Below are positions 13,148 through 21,093 of a stretch of 64,000 nucleotides of DNA, one piece after another. The position numbers and the translations under genes were made by a program. The first letter of the stretch is position 1. Each line of letters begins with the position of its first letter. Where the stretch lies: assembly GCA_029210625.1 (NCBI GenBank), contig JARGFU010000017.1, positions 1 through 64,000 on the forward strand, written 5' to 3'. The notes below the pieces were generated by a model, which saw nothing but the letters and a program-made list of their open reading frames with translations, did no database searches and was not told the origin of the DNA. The DNA is from Deltaproteobacteria bacterium (GTDB taxonomy: Bacteria > Myxococcota > Myxococcia > SLRQ01).

Positions 13148-14049
13148 ACGCGGACGACCTTCCCCTGCCGGTCGAAGCGGACGTAGCCGCTCTCTCGCTC
13201 GGAGCTGGCGTAGATCCGCAGCGCGAGCGCGCCGTCGTGGTCGCGGTCGACGATCAGGTGAGTGACCTCGGCGCCCTCGTGACCCAGCCGGGAGAGGGCG
13301 GTCTCCTTCAGCTCGTCGAGGCGCTCGAGGGCCACCTGGCGGGGGTCGAAGAGGTAGGCCTCGAGGCGCTCCTTCTGCCTCCCCGAGAGGCGCACCGGCT
13401 CCCCCTCGCTGGCGGCCACGCCGCGGTAGCGGTAGCGATCGACGTGGCGGGGGTTCTCCGGGCTGCGGGCCTCGATCGAGGAGTGGCCCTCGTGCACGGT
13501 CAGCTCGAGGAGGGCCAGGGGCGCCCCGAGCTTCGCCTCGTAGGCGGCGAGGGCCTCGGCCACCCCGGCCGAGGAGAGGAGGGTGCCGGCGCCCTCGGGC
13601 CGGGCGCCTCCCACCTGCCGCTCGACGGCCTCGACCTGGGCGCGCGCCTGCTCGAGGGCCTGGGCGGCCTGCTGCAGGGCGCGCTCCGAGGAGGCCCGGG
13701 ACGCGGTGGAGGTCGTGACGGCGAAGCTCGTGCTCTGCTCGACGGCCCCTCCGGCGAGGGTGATCACGAAGACCACCACGCCCATCACCATCACCGCGAC
13801 GCCGGCGGCGACCGCCACGATGATCCGGCTGGCCTGCCGGGCCTGGTAGGGGAGGGGGCTCCCGGCGCCGGCCGCCGAGTGGGCCGGGGGCGTCCACTGC
13901 GCCGGGGGCTGCCAGCCGGCGGGGGTCTCCAGGGAGATCCGGGTGGCGCTGCCCACGGCGTTGGGGGTGCCGCAGTAGGCGCAGCGGGTCGTGCGGCTCT
14001 CGCCCTTCACGTCCAGGGGCGCCCCGCAGTGTCCGCACTCGACGATCAT
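13138..14049 (-). CDS. zinc-ribbon protein with one membrane segment, function unknown
   Basis: A 303-residue protein. The N-terminus is a four-cysteine zinc ribbon (MIVECGHCGAPL, then RCAYCGTPN). A Pro/Ala-rich linker and one transmembrane helix follow (IIVAVAAGVAVMVMGVVVF, about residues 77-98). An Ala/Gln/Glu-rich coiled-coil stretch (about 125-150) and a C-terminal domain of about 150 residues with no family I recognise complete it. The topology suggests a cytoplasmic ribbon and a periplasmic C-terminus. The ATG at 14049 sits directly before the ribbon; the reading frame stays open further upstream, but that sequence overlaps the divergent DUF4388 gene and is not protein-like. Confidence 0.75.
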   Translation of the reverse strand: MIVECGHCGAPLDVKGESRTTRCAYCGTPNAVGSATRISLETPAGWQPPAQWTPPAHSAAGAGSPLPYQARQASRIIVAVAAGVAVMVMGVVVFVITLAGGAVEQSTSFAVTTSTASRASSERALQQAAQALEQARAQVEAVERQVGGARPEGAGTLLSSAGVAEALAAYEAKLGAPLALLELTVHEGHSSIEARSPENPRHVDRYRYRGVAASEGEPVRLSGRQKERLEAYLFDPRQVALERLDELKETALSRLGHEGAEVTHLIVDRDHDGALALRIYASSERESGYVRFDRQGKVVRVYR

Positions 14050-14131
14050 GTCCCCGAGTATCCCCCCGCTTCCGGCCCCGGGTGAAGCTCCGGCCGGGCA
14101 GGGGGGCGCTCCGCGTGGTACAGATCGGGCG

Positions 14132-15673
14132 ATGGGCCTCTTTCCCCCTGCCAGGGAGGTGCTCGCCGCGGGCGCCGGCGAGCTCGAGGGCACGGCCTTC
14201 CCGCTGCTGCTGAACGCGATCGCCGTGCAGGCGCGCACCCTCTGCCTGGAGCTGAAGCACAACAACCTCGAGAAGAAGATCTTCTTCGAGGACGGAGTGC
14301 CCGTCGGCTGCGAGACCAACCTCCTCCACGAGACCCTCGGCCGCTTCCTCGTGCGGGAGGAGAAGATCACCGACGAGCAGTACCAGGCGGCCCTCGGGGA
14401 GTGCGCCTCGACCGGCGTCCGGATGGGCGAGTGGCTGGTCCAGCAGCAGCTGCTCGCGCCCTACGATCTCTTCCGGCTGATGCAGAAGTCCCTGGCGCTG
14501 AAGATCCTCGACGCCTTTCGCTGGTCCAGCGGGCGCTGGCGCCTGGCCCTGGACGCCGAGTCCGGAGCGACGCCGCTGAAGATCAACCCGGCGCAGCTGG
14601 TGCTGACCGGCTGCAGCAGCAGCCTGCTCTACACCACGGTCACCGCCGCCCTCGCCGCGGTCGCCGGAGAGCGCTTCGCGCTCGTTCCCTCACCGCCCCA
14701 CGAGCTCGGCAAGCTGAAGCTCTCGGGGAAGGACTCCCGCCTCCTCAAGGCCTTCGAGGCGGCGCCCGATCTGGGCTCGCTGCTGGCGACCAGCGCGCTC
14801 GACGACGAGGAGGTGCTGCGGCGCCTCTACGCCTTCCTCCTCCTGGGCTTCGTCGCCCCGGCCGACGAGGTCGCCCGGATGCCCTCACCCGGGCCGGCGC
14901 CCGCGGCCGCTCCCGTCTCCGAGGCGCCCGCCGCGCCCGCGCCCGTGCCGGCGGCCCGGCCGGGCCGCTCGCCGGAGGCGGTGCGCGACGAGGTGATGGG
15001 CCTCTTCCTGCGCTACCGCGATCTCGATCCCTTCGACCTGCTCGGTGTCTCGGAGGAGTCGAACTTCGCCGCGCTGCGGGAGGCCTTCCTCGCCTTCGGG
15101 GAGCGCTTCGCCCCCTGGTCCCTCTCCGCCTCCGGGGAGGTGTCCGCGGAGGTCGAGGAGAAGGCCGGCCTCCTCTTCCTGGCCGGCGCCCGGGCCTTCG
15201 CCGAGCTCGCCGACGCCGGCCGGCGCAGCGAGTGCGTCCGCCGCCGCCAGGAGCGGGCCGCCTCGAGGCAGGTGCGTCGCAAGGGCCCCGACTTCACGAT
15301 CCGCACCGACCTCCTCGACGGCGAGACCCAGTTCGGCAAGGGCCGGGCGCTCCTGGCGAAGGGTGAGGTGGCCGGCGCGATCGAGCACCTCCAGTACGCC
15401 GTGGACATCGACCCCCGGCCGCTCCACCGGGCCTGGCTGGGCTGGGCGCACCTGCGCCGCGGCGGCCCCGGCAGCGCCGAGGCGAGGGAGGCCGTCACCC
15501 TCCTGGAGGGGGCGGCCCGGGAGGCGCCCCGCGTCGCCGAGATCTTCTTCTTCCTGGGGTCGGCCCGGCGGGCGGCGGGCGACCTCGAGGGGGCAGCGGC
15601 GGCGCTGCGCCGGGCGGTGCAGCTGGCACCCGAGCGCGCGGACTACGCGAAGGCCCTGGCCGAGCTGGCCTGA
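14132..15673 (+). CDS. DUF4388 - J-like - TPR protein
   Basis: A 513-residue cytoplasmic protein. Residues 1 to about 235 contain a DUF4388 (PATAN-related) domain, recognisable from LCLELKHNNLEKKIFFEDGVPVG and later ALKILDAFRWSSGRWRLA. A Pro/Ala linker follows (about 250-285). Then comes a region resembling a J-domain start (YRDLDPFDLLGVSEESN, then LREAFLAFGERFAPW) but lacking the HPD signature, and finally TPR repeats (about 390-513). DUF4388 proteins in Myxococcota and relatives accompany gliding, polarity and signalling systems; what this one does is not evident. The start at 14132 follows a divergent gene by 82 bp. No signal peptide. Confidence 0.8.
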   Translation: MGLFPPAREVLAAGAGELEGTAFPLLLNAIAVQARTLCLELKHNNLEKKIFFEDGVPVGCETNLLHETLGRFLVREEKITDEQYQAALGECASTGVRMGEWLVQQQLLAPYDLFRLMQKSLALKILDAFRWSSGRWRLALDAESGATPLKINPAQLVLTGCSSSLLYTTVTAALAAVAGERFALVPSPPHELGKLKLSGKDSRLLKAFEAAPDLGSLLATSALDDEEVLRRLYAFLLLGFVAPADEVARMPSPGPAPAAAPVSEAPAAPAPVPAARPGRSPEAVRDEVMGLFLRYRDLDPFDLLGVSEESNFAALREAFLAFGERFAPWSLSASGEVSAEVEEKAGLLFLAGARAFAELADAGRRSECVRRRQERAASRQVRRKGPDFTIRTDLLDGETQFGKGRALLAKGEVAGAIEHLQYAVDIDPRPLHRAWLGWAHLRRGGPGSAEAREAVTLLEGAAREAPRVAEIFFFLGSARRAAGDLEGAAAALRRAVQLAPERADYAKALAELA

Positions 15674-15756
15674 AGCGCGGCCGGAGTTGCGAGATCGGCG
15701 CGGGGTGGCCATGCTGCTGCCCCTCCCACCGGAACCCCTGCCTCGAGAGATCCATC

Positions 15757-16524
15757 ATGTCGCGCCTGCTCCCCGCCGGACTCGCCCTCGCCCTCCTCCT
15801 CTCCCTCGCCACCGGCTGCCCCGGCGAGAGCCAGCCCCGGCACCTCCTCTTCGACCAGGGCCACGGCCAGCGCTTCACCATCGAGCAGGAGGGGGACCTC
15901 CAGCTCGGGCGCTTCGCCGAGACCTTGCGGGGGGAGGGCCTCGAGGTCGCCTCCACCACCGAGCCGATCACCCCCGAGCTCCTCGCCGGGGTCGACGCCC
16001 TCGTCATCTCGGGGCCCTTCAAGGCCTACAGCCCCGCCGAGGGCAAGGCGGTGAAGGCCTGGGTCGAGGGCGGCGGCCGCCTGGCCATCATGCTCCACAT
16101 CGCGCAGCCGGTGTGGGGCGTGCTCGGGGACCTCGGGGTCGAGGTCGCCAACGGCGTGGTGCGCGATCCCAAGCACCAGCTCGACGAGAAGGCCATCAAC
16201 TTCCGGGTCCCCGACCTGACCCAGCACCCCCTCAACGCGGGCCTGGAGAGCTTCAACCTCTACGGCGGCTGGCCCCTGCGCCCCGCCAGCGAGAAGGCGC
16301 AGGTCCTCGCCTTTACCGACGCCGGCGCCTGGGTCGATCTCGATCGCGACCAGAAGCTCGGGCAGGGCGACGCCGTGCAGAGCTTCGGGGTGGTGGTCGG
16401 CGGTGAGCTCGGCCAGGGGGCCTTCGTGGTCTTCGCCGACGACGCCATCTTCCAGAACCGGTTCCTGGTCGACGAGAACCTGAAGCTGGCGAAGAACCTC
16501 GGCGCCTTCCTCGGCGCCCGCTGA
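15757..16524 (+). CDS. DUF4350-type lipoprotein
   Basis: A 255-residue protein with an N-terminal lipoprotein signal (LLSLATGCPGES). The body is a flavodoxin/class I amidotransferase-like fold: HLLFDQGHGQRF, ALVISGPFKAYSPAEGKAV and WVEGGGRLAIMLH, as in DUF4350 and ThuA-like proteins, which typically lack catalytic residues. Lipidated and probably periplasmic. It is followed by a strong GC hairpin and then the multihaem cytochrome gene, so co-function is possible but not shown. No enzymatic activity is proposed. Confidence 0.75.
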   Translation: MSRLLPAGLALALLLSLATGCPGESQPRHLLFDQGHGQRFTIEQEGDLQLGRFAETLRGEGLEVASTTEPITPELLAGVDALVISGPFKAYSPAEGKAVKAWVEGGGRLAIMLHIAQPVWGVLGDLGVEVANGVVRDPKHQLDEKAINFRVPDLTQHPLNAGLESFNLYGGWPLRPASEKAQVLAFTDAGAWVDLDRDQKLGQGDAVQSFGVVVGGELGQGAFVVFADDAIFQNRFLVDENLKLAKNLGAFLGAR

Positions 16525-16536
16525 GGCCGAGTGCAC

Positions 16537-16561
16537 CTCCGGGGCCCCCTCCGCCCCGGAG
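16537..16561 (+). terminator. GC-rich hairpin after the DUF4350 gene
   Basis: CTCCGGGG and CCCCGGAG form a perfect 8-bp stem around a 9-nt loop, beginning 13 bases after the DUF4350 stop codon. There is no T-tract, so intrinsic termination is uncertain; it may act as a Rho-dependent end or an mRNA 3' stabiliser. The 16562-16767 stretch that follows presumably contains the cytochrome promoter, but no clear -35/-10 pair was found. Confidence 0.45.
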
Positions 16562-16767
16562 CACGGGGTCGCCCGACCGTCTGGAGTCCCGGACGAGGTT
16601 GAGGCTATGCTGCCGCCGCTCCCTCCACCGGCACCGATCGCGGCGCCGGTGATCTCCCCCTTCTGGCCGGGTCGAAATGGCGAAAGGGGGGGGCGGGAGC
16701 TGCGGTACGAGCATCTCGGCCCGAGGATGGGTCATCGAGCGTCAGGCAACTATCAGGAGGAGAGATC

Positions 16768-17601
16768 GTGTCGAAGAAGGCAATCCTGTGGGCGAAGCTG
16801 TCGGTGTTCCTCTGCGTGGGAGCGCTCTGTCTCCAGGCCGCTCCGGCGAGCGCCCAGCTCTCCGACGGCGACTGCGTGAAGTGCCACGCCAAGCCGCCGG
16901 CCGACATCAAGGAGGCCGGCCTGGCCCACAAGACCGACATCGGCTGCCAGGACTGCCACGAGGGGCACCGCCCCGCGAGCAAGAACAACATCCCCCAGTG
17001 CAGCAACTGCCACGAGGGTGAGAAGCACTTCGAGCTGAAGGGTTGCCTCAACTGCCACACCAACCCGCACCGCCCGAAGGACATCACCCTCGGCAAGAAC
17101 GTCACCGACGCCTGCCTGACCTGCCACACCGATCAGATGGATCAGCTCAAGTCGTTCAAGAGCAAGCACTCCCTGAAGGCCTGCTCCTCCTGCCACGACA
17201 AGCACGGCAAGATCCCGGCCTGCGTGAGCTGCCACCAGCCCCACTCCAAGGACATGGGCGACGACCAGTGCGGCGTCTGCCACCAGGCGCACCAGCCCCT
17301 GAACGTCACCTACGCCGACGGCACCGACTCGAAGCTCTGCGCCTCCTGTCACGCCTCGCCCTACCAGCTGCTGCAGAGCAACGGCACGAAGCACACCTCG
17401 AAGGTCTGCGCGAGCTGCCACCAGTCGAAGCACAAGGCCATGCCCACCTGCCAGCAGTGCCACAAGGTGCCGCACCCGGCGGGGATCATGAGCAAGTTCC
17501 CGAGCTGCAACCAGTGCCACAAGATCGCGCACGATCTGAACAACTGGACCCGCGGCGCGGAGCCCGCCAAGAAGCCGGCGGCGAAGAAGAAGGGCCGGTA
17601 G
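16768..17601 (+). CDS. periplasmic dodecahaem c-type cytochrome
   Basis: A 277-residue secreted protein with a Sec signal peptide ending in APASAQ (about residue 28). It carries twelve CxxCH haem-attachment motifs in order: CVKCH, CQDCH, CSNCH, CLNCH, CLTCH, CSSCH, CVSCH, CGVCH, CASCH, CASCH, CQQCH and CNQCH. That is about one haem per 20 residues, the density of wire-like electron carriers. Additional histidines are plentiful for bis-His ligation. The C-terminus is a Lys/Ala-rich tail. The start is GTG with AGGAGGAGAG just upstream. No partner porin or quinone oxidase lies nearby. A periplasmic electron shuttle or buffer is the likely role. Confidence 0.93.
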   Translation: MSKKAILWAKLSVFLCVGALCLQAAPASAQLSDGDCVKCHAKPPADIKEAGLAHKTDIGCQDCHEGHRPASKNNIPQCSNCHEGEKHFELKGCLNCHTNPHRPKDITLGKNVTDACLTCHTDQMDQLKSFKSKHSLKACSSCHDKHGKIPACVSCHQPHSKDMGDDQCGVCHQAHQPLNVTYADGTDSKLCASCHASPYQLLQSNGTKHTSKVCASCHQSKHKAMPTCQQCHKVPHPAGIMSKFPSCNQCHKIAHDLNNWTRGAEPAKKPAAKKKGR

Positions 17602-17643
17602 CGGCGGCCCGGCGGCGGTCCCCTCGCGGGCCGCCGCCACGCT

Positions 17644-18378
17644 TCAGAGCGAGGCGGCGAGCGTGCGCAGCACCTCGCTCGCCCCCTCTTCGATCACCGC
17701 CCCGTGGCCGGGGACGAGGCGGACGACCTCGCCGCTCTCCGCCTGGGCGGCGAGGAAGTCGCGGTAGGCGGCGCGGCTCCGGCTGACGCGCATCATGAGG
17801 CGGCCGATGAGGGTGACGCGTGGGCCGCCGGTCGAGCCGAGCACCCGCCCGTAGAGCCACCACCACAGGCCCGGCTGGTGGGGGAGGTTGAAGAGGCTGT
17901 CGGCGAAGATCAGGCTCAGGCCGTCCTCGCTGCGCACGATCATCGCCCCCTCGACGTGGCGCTCGGCGTCGAAGTGGGAGAGCCTCACCGTCCCCTCGGG
18001 GTCGAGGCTCTCGAAGTCGTCGTAGGTGCCGTGGACGGCCTGCACCTTGGCGGCGACCATCTTGCGGGCGGGCACCGGGCAGATCACCTTCAGGCCCGGG
18101 TAGCGCTCGACGTAGCGGGCAGCGTCGAGGCAGTGCCAGCCGTTGGGGACGATCAGGAAGGCGGGCTGGCCCAGGGCCTCGAGCGCCTCCATCCCCGCCT
18201 CGTCGAGGGCGATGGCGCTGTGCAGCGCCAGCTTCCCCTCGCTGGTGCGAGCGACGCTCATCACGCGCCGCAGACCCATCTTCGGGAGCGCGCCCTCGAC
18301 CCGCCAGAGGTTCTCGGCGAGCGGCTCCAGCGCGCCATGCTCGAGGACCTTCCACTCCCGCTCCAGCGCTCGGCTCAT
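17644..18378 (-). CDS. DUF4336 (metallo-beta-lactamase-like) protein
   Basis: A 244-residue cytoplasmic protein of the DUF4336 type. LENLWRVEGALPKMGLRRVM and HSAIALDEAGMEALEALGQP open the domain. FLIVPNGWHCLDAARYVERYPG and LIFADSLFNLPHQPG follow, and RLVPGHGAVI occurs near the C-terminus. The layout resembles the metallo-beta-lactamase fold, with the usual HxHxDH cluster replaced, so hydrolase activity is uncertain. The ATG at 18378 is preferred over one seven codons upstream because GGGAGG lies before it. The 166-bp inverted-repeat element ends 23 bp upstream of this start, between it and the DUF3592 gene. Confidence 0.75.
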   Translation of the reverse strand: MSRALEREWKVLEHGALEPLAENLWRVEGALPKMGLRRVMSVARTSEGKLALHSAIALDEAGMEALEALGQPAFLIVPNGWHCLDAARYVERYPGLKVICPVPARKMVAAKVQAVHGTYDDFESLDPEGTVRLSHFDAERHVEGAMIVRSEDGLSLIFADSLFNLPHQPGLWWWLYGRVLGSTGGPRVTLIGRLMMRVSRSRAAYRDFLAAQAESGEVVRLVPGHGAVIEEGASEVLRTLAASL

Positions 18379-18400
18379 GATCGTGCCTCCCGCTGGCATC

Positions 18401-18566
18401 CTAAACCAGAGATCATGATTCCCGAACAGCGGATGGCGCCGCGGACGTGCCCGGATGCAAGGAAGGGTGAGGGAGCCTAGCCTTAGCTAGGTGACCGAGG
18501 CCTGACGCCGCAGGCGGGTGCGGCCTGCAAGCCAGGCGTGATCGGGAATCGTGATTTCTGGTTTAG
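18401..18566 (+). mobile_element. 166-bp MITE-like element, copy 1 (IS630-type ends)
   Basis: A non-coding element with terminal inverted repeats. The left end CTAAACCAGAGATCATGATT... and the reverse complement of the right end agree at 25 of the first 28 positions. Both ends read C-TA-AACC and GGTT-TA-G, which is what insertion with TA duplication into a CTAG site would leave. IS630 itself is known to prefer TA within CTAG. Inside are a CCTAGC-CTTA-GCTAGG hairpin and a GCAGGC/GCCTGC hairpin. The copy at 49143-49308 is the same length, inverted, and differs at three positions only. It lies 20 bp after the DUF3592 stop and 23 bp before the DUF4336 start. No transposase is encoded. Confidence 0.85.
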
Positions 18567-18585
18567 GGTGGGGCGGTCGGGGCCG

Positions 18586-19464
18586 TCAGGCGAGGAGCAG
18601 CCAGGCGAGGAAGACCATCAGGGCGATCCCCGGCCGCAGCAGCAGGCCGATGACCCGGCCGGCGGAGGCGGCGACGATCCCATCCGAGGCGTCCTGCTGG
18701 AGGTGCGCGCCGATCAGATCGAGGGGGACGGCGCGCGCGGGCTTGCGGGGATCGAAGAGGATGGCCTCGGTGGACTCGTCCTCGAGGGCGGCGGTCTCGT
18801 GGGTGCGGACCGAGAAGGTGTGATCCGAGCCCTGGCGATCGAAGTACTCGAAGACCAGCTCGTAGACCGGCTGCTCGTTGATCCGGGTGTTGGTCGGCTT
18901 CTTCAGCTTCAGCACGGCGCGGGTCGCCTCGCCGTGGACCAGGAGGTCCTGCCAGCGGCCCTGGACGCGCAGGCGGGTCACGACGAAGGCGAGCCCGATG
19001 ATCGGGAAGAGGAGTACGAAGAGCACCGCGGCCCCGAAGAGGGAGCGGCGGGCGCCGACGATCACCGCCGCCTCGGGGTGGTCGGGGAAGTCGAGGACCG
19101 TCACCGCCTGCCCGACCTGGTAGTCGTAGCCGCCGGTGACGTAGCTGACGACCTCCTGCTGCTCGCCCCGGCCGTCGGGGTAGCGGGCGCGCAGGGCCAT
19201 CACCGGCTGCTCGTTCACCGAGGCCGAGGTGCCCTCGATGGCCACGAGCTCGCCGGGCCGGCGCCGGGCGTCCTCCTCGTCGAGGAGGAAGGAGCCGAGG
19301 TCCGCGTTGCCCACGAAGACCGCGGTGCCGATCAGGCCCATCGCCAGGAAGGCCCAGCCGATGAGCTGCACGGTCCCCGAGAAGAGGACGACGATCCGGG
19401 CGCCGAGGGAGACGCGGCGCGGTGGCTCACGCAGGGCTTCGAAGGAGAGGTCGCTGGCGGGCAC
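18586..19464 (-). CDS. DUF3592 membrane protein
   Basis: A 292-residue protein with hydrophobic segments near the N-terminus (IVVLFSGTVQLIGWAFLAMGLIG), in the middle (LFGAAVLFVLLFPIIGLAFVV) and at the C-terminus (VIGLLLRPGIALMVFLAWLL). Two extracytoplasmic beta-rich parts lie between them, with paired motifs (NEQPVMALRARYPDG and NEQPVYELVFEYFDRQG) typical of DUF3592 proteins. The two similar motifs suggest an internal duplication. The start is GTG. No enzymatic role is known for the family. The MITE-like element follows its stop codon. Confidence 0.75.
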   Translation of the reverse strand: MPASDLSFEALREPPRRVSLGARIVVLFSGTVQLIGWAFLAMGLIGTAVFVGNADLGSFLLDEEDARRRPGELVAIEGTSASVNEQPVMALRARYPDGRGEQQEVVSYVTGGYDYQVGQAVTVLDFPDHPEAAVIVGARRSLFGAAVLFVLLFPIIGLAFVVTRLRVQGRWQDLLVHGEATRAVLKLKKPTNTRINEQPVYELVFEYFDRQGSDHTFSVRTHETAALEDESTEAILFDPRKPARAVPLDLIGAHLQQDASDGIVAASAGRVIGLLLRPGIALMVFLAWLLLA

Positions 19465-19503
19465 GGGGCCCAGGATAGCCCAGGCCGCTTCCGCGGAGGT
19501 GGG

Positions 19504-20121
19504 CTAGAGCTCGCCGAGGGCCTCGAGCATGCCCTTGACCTGCTTGCGGTTCGCCGGACGGGCGGAACGCTCGCGCGAGGGGGCCGGGCGCGCCTCCGGG
19601 GCCGCGCGGGCGGCCGGGGCTTCCGGCTCCGGATCCGGGAGCACGATCGCGGTGGGCCTCGCGCGGGCCGGGCTCGGCTCGGTGGAGGCGGCCGCCGGGC
19701 TCCAGCTGGCCAGCGGCTCGTAGCGGCGCGGCTGGGTCGCGGCCGGGGGGGTGTAGGTGGAGCCGAGGGCCAGGTAGCGGTCGCGCGCCTCGCGCGCCTC
19801 CCGCTCGTGCCCGACCGACTCGAGGGTGTTCGCCAGCAGGCGCCAGACATCCGGGCGCTCGGGGTGGGCGCGGGCGGCCTGCCGGAAGAAGGGCAGGGCG
19901 GCCTCGGGCATCCCCTTGCGCACCAGCCCCTCGGCGAAGGCCAGCTGATCCTCGAGGTCCAGCTCCTTGCCGCTCTTGCGGGTCACCGGCGGCGCCCGGG
20001 AGGTGTCGATCTCCCCCAGGAACCTCGCGTCGTCCTCGAAGGAGCCGGAGGCGAGGGCCGCCGCGGGCAGCAGGGCGAGGGAGAGCAGGGTCAGGGTCTG
20101 GAAGGCGGGGAGGAGACGCAT
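19504..20121 (-). CDS. exported TPR protein
   Basis: A 205-residue protein with a Sec signal peptide (LLSLALLPAAALASG). One or two TPR-like helical pairs follow at about residues 55-125 (FAEGLVRKGMPEAALPFFRQ, then HPERPDVWRLLANTLESVGH), with a long Pro/Ala/Arg-rich tail. TPR pairs in the periplasm usually mediate protein contacts. It is upstream of, and in the same direction as, the DUF3592 gene (39 bp apart). The 185-bp gap on its 5' side, shared with a divergent lipoprotein gene, contains no recognised promoter. Confidence 0.65.
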   Translation of the reverse strand: MRLLPAFQTLTLLSLALLPAAALASGSFEDDARFLGEIDTSRAPPVTRKSGKELDLEDQLAFAEGLVRKGMPEAALPFFRQAARAHPERPDVWRLLANTLESVGHEREAREARDRYLALGSTYTPPAATQPRRYEPLASWSPAAASTEPSPARARPTAIVLPDPEPEAPAARAAPEARPAPSRERSARPANRKQVKGMLEALGEL

Positions 20122-20306
20122 GCCCCTGGTAGGAGCAGAGATCGTGCCAGGGAGTTGGCACGCCTGGCAGGTCCCGGCCTGCGCCCCGGATCATGGAATT
20201 CCGGTGGCTTGGCAGATCGGGACCCGGCTCACTCCGGCGGGCCTGAGGGGTGCCGACCCCCGGGATCGGGGCCTGGATCCCGCGACCTGGTCTAGGATGC
20301 CGGGCC

Positions 20307-21029
20307 ATGAGCTCCCCTCGCCGCACCCTCCTCGCCCTCCTCGCTCTCGTCGTGCTCGCCGGCCTCGGGGGCTGCCCGGGCGGCGACCCGGAGGGATCGT
20401 CCGCCGACGCGGCGGGCGACCAGGATGGTGGGGTGAGCGATGCCGGGCCGGGCGACGGCGGGGAGCGCGACGGGGGAGCGGATGCCGGCCCCAGCTGCGA
20501 TCCCCTCGCGGCCGCCTGCGTCTCCGACGTGGCCGACTTCGGCACCCTCTTCACCCGCAGCAACGGCCGGGCCGACGGAACGCTCCTCGCCATGGTCCGG
20601 CCGGGGGACACCGGCTGCGCCCTCTACAACAACGACCACGCGGTGCTGCAGCTCTCCATCCAGGGTCACATCCAGCGGCTGGTGGTCGCCCTGGATGGGG
20701 TCGGGGTGCACGCGATCGCCGCGCCCCTCGTCGGTCCTCCCTACCAGGAGGGCTGGCACGAGAACGTGACGGTGGACTACCCGGGCGACCTGGGGGTGCA
20801 CGCCGCCGACTTCGAGTCGGTCACGATGGACGGGGCGGTGGCCTTCCTCTGCGCTGCGCTCACCGAAGGCGCGCCGGTCTCGGTCTTCGCCTACTGCGAC
20901 GGCGCCTACCCCTCCAGCGCGCATCAGATCCACCGGAACGACAACTACCCGGACGGGGCCATCGTCGTCGCCCCGGACTCCGGCGACCCCACCTGGCTGC
21001 TCTTCCGCTACGACGGTCAGCAGTTCTAG
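20307..21029 (+). CDS. lipoprotein of unknown function with Gly/Asp-rich linker
   Basis: A 240-residue predicted lipoprotein (LALVVLAGLGGCPGGD) starting at the Met before SSPRRTL. The lipid-anchored Cys is followed by a flexible Asp/Gly/Ala linker (about residues 25-60), then a compact domain with paired cysteines. No family was recognised. The linker style recurs in several surface lipoproteins in this window and is typical of Myxococcota. The upstream in-frame extension is not signal-like and was excluded. Confidence 0.75.
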   Translation: MSSPRRTLLALLALVVLAGLGGCPGGDPEGSSADAAGDQDGGVSDAGPGDGGERDGGADAGPSCDPLAAACVSDVADFGTLFTRSNGRADGTLLAMVRPGDTGCALYNNDHAVLQLSIQGHIQRLVVALDGVGVHAIAAPLVGPPYQEGWHENVTVDYPGDLGVHAADFESVTMDGAVAFLCAALTEGAPVSVFAYCDGAYPSSAHQIHRNDNYPDGAIVVAPDSGDPTWLLFRYDGQQF

Positions 21030-21093
21030 CCCGCCGCCGGGCCGCGCTACGATGGAGCGGCGCCCGGTCGTCACCGGGGCGAGGAGGCGAGGC

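Noticed and set aside
18401-18566. The repeated element as a tRNA-like or CRISPR unit
   Set aside because: No cloverleaf, only two copies 31 kb apart in opposite orientation, and terminal inverted repeats fit a transposable element better.
18538-20295. 585-residue plus-strand open frame beginning inside MITE copy 1
   Set aside because: Runs antisense to the DUF3592 and TPR genes and has low-complexity composition; not a transposase of the element.
20122-20306. Possible sigma-54 promoter (TTGGCACG) in the divergent gap
   Set aside because: The -12 GC does not fall at the required 10-base spacing; only the -24 half resembles the consensus.
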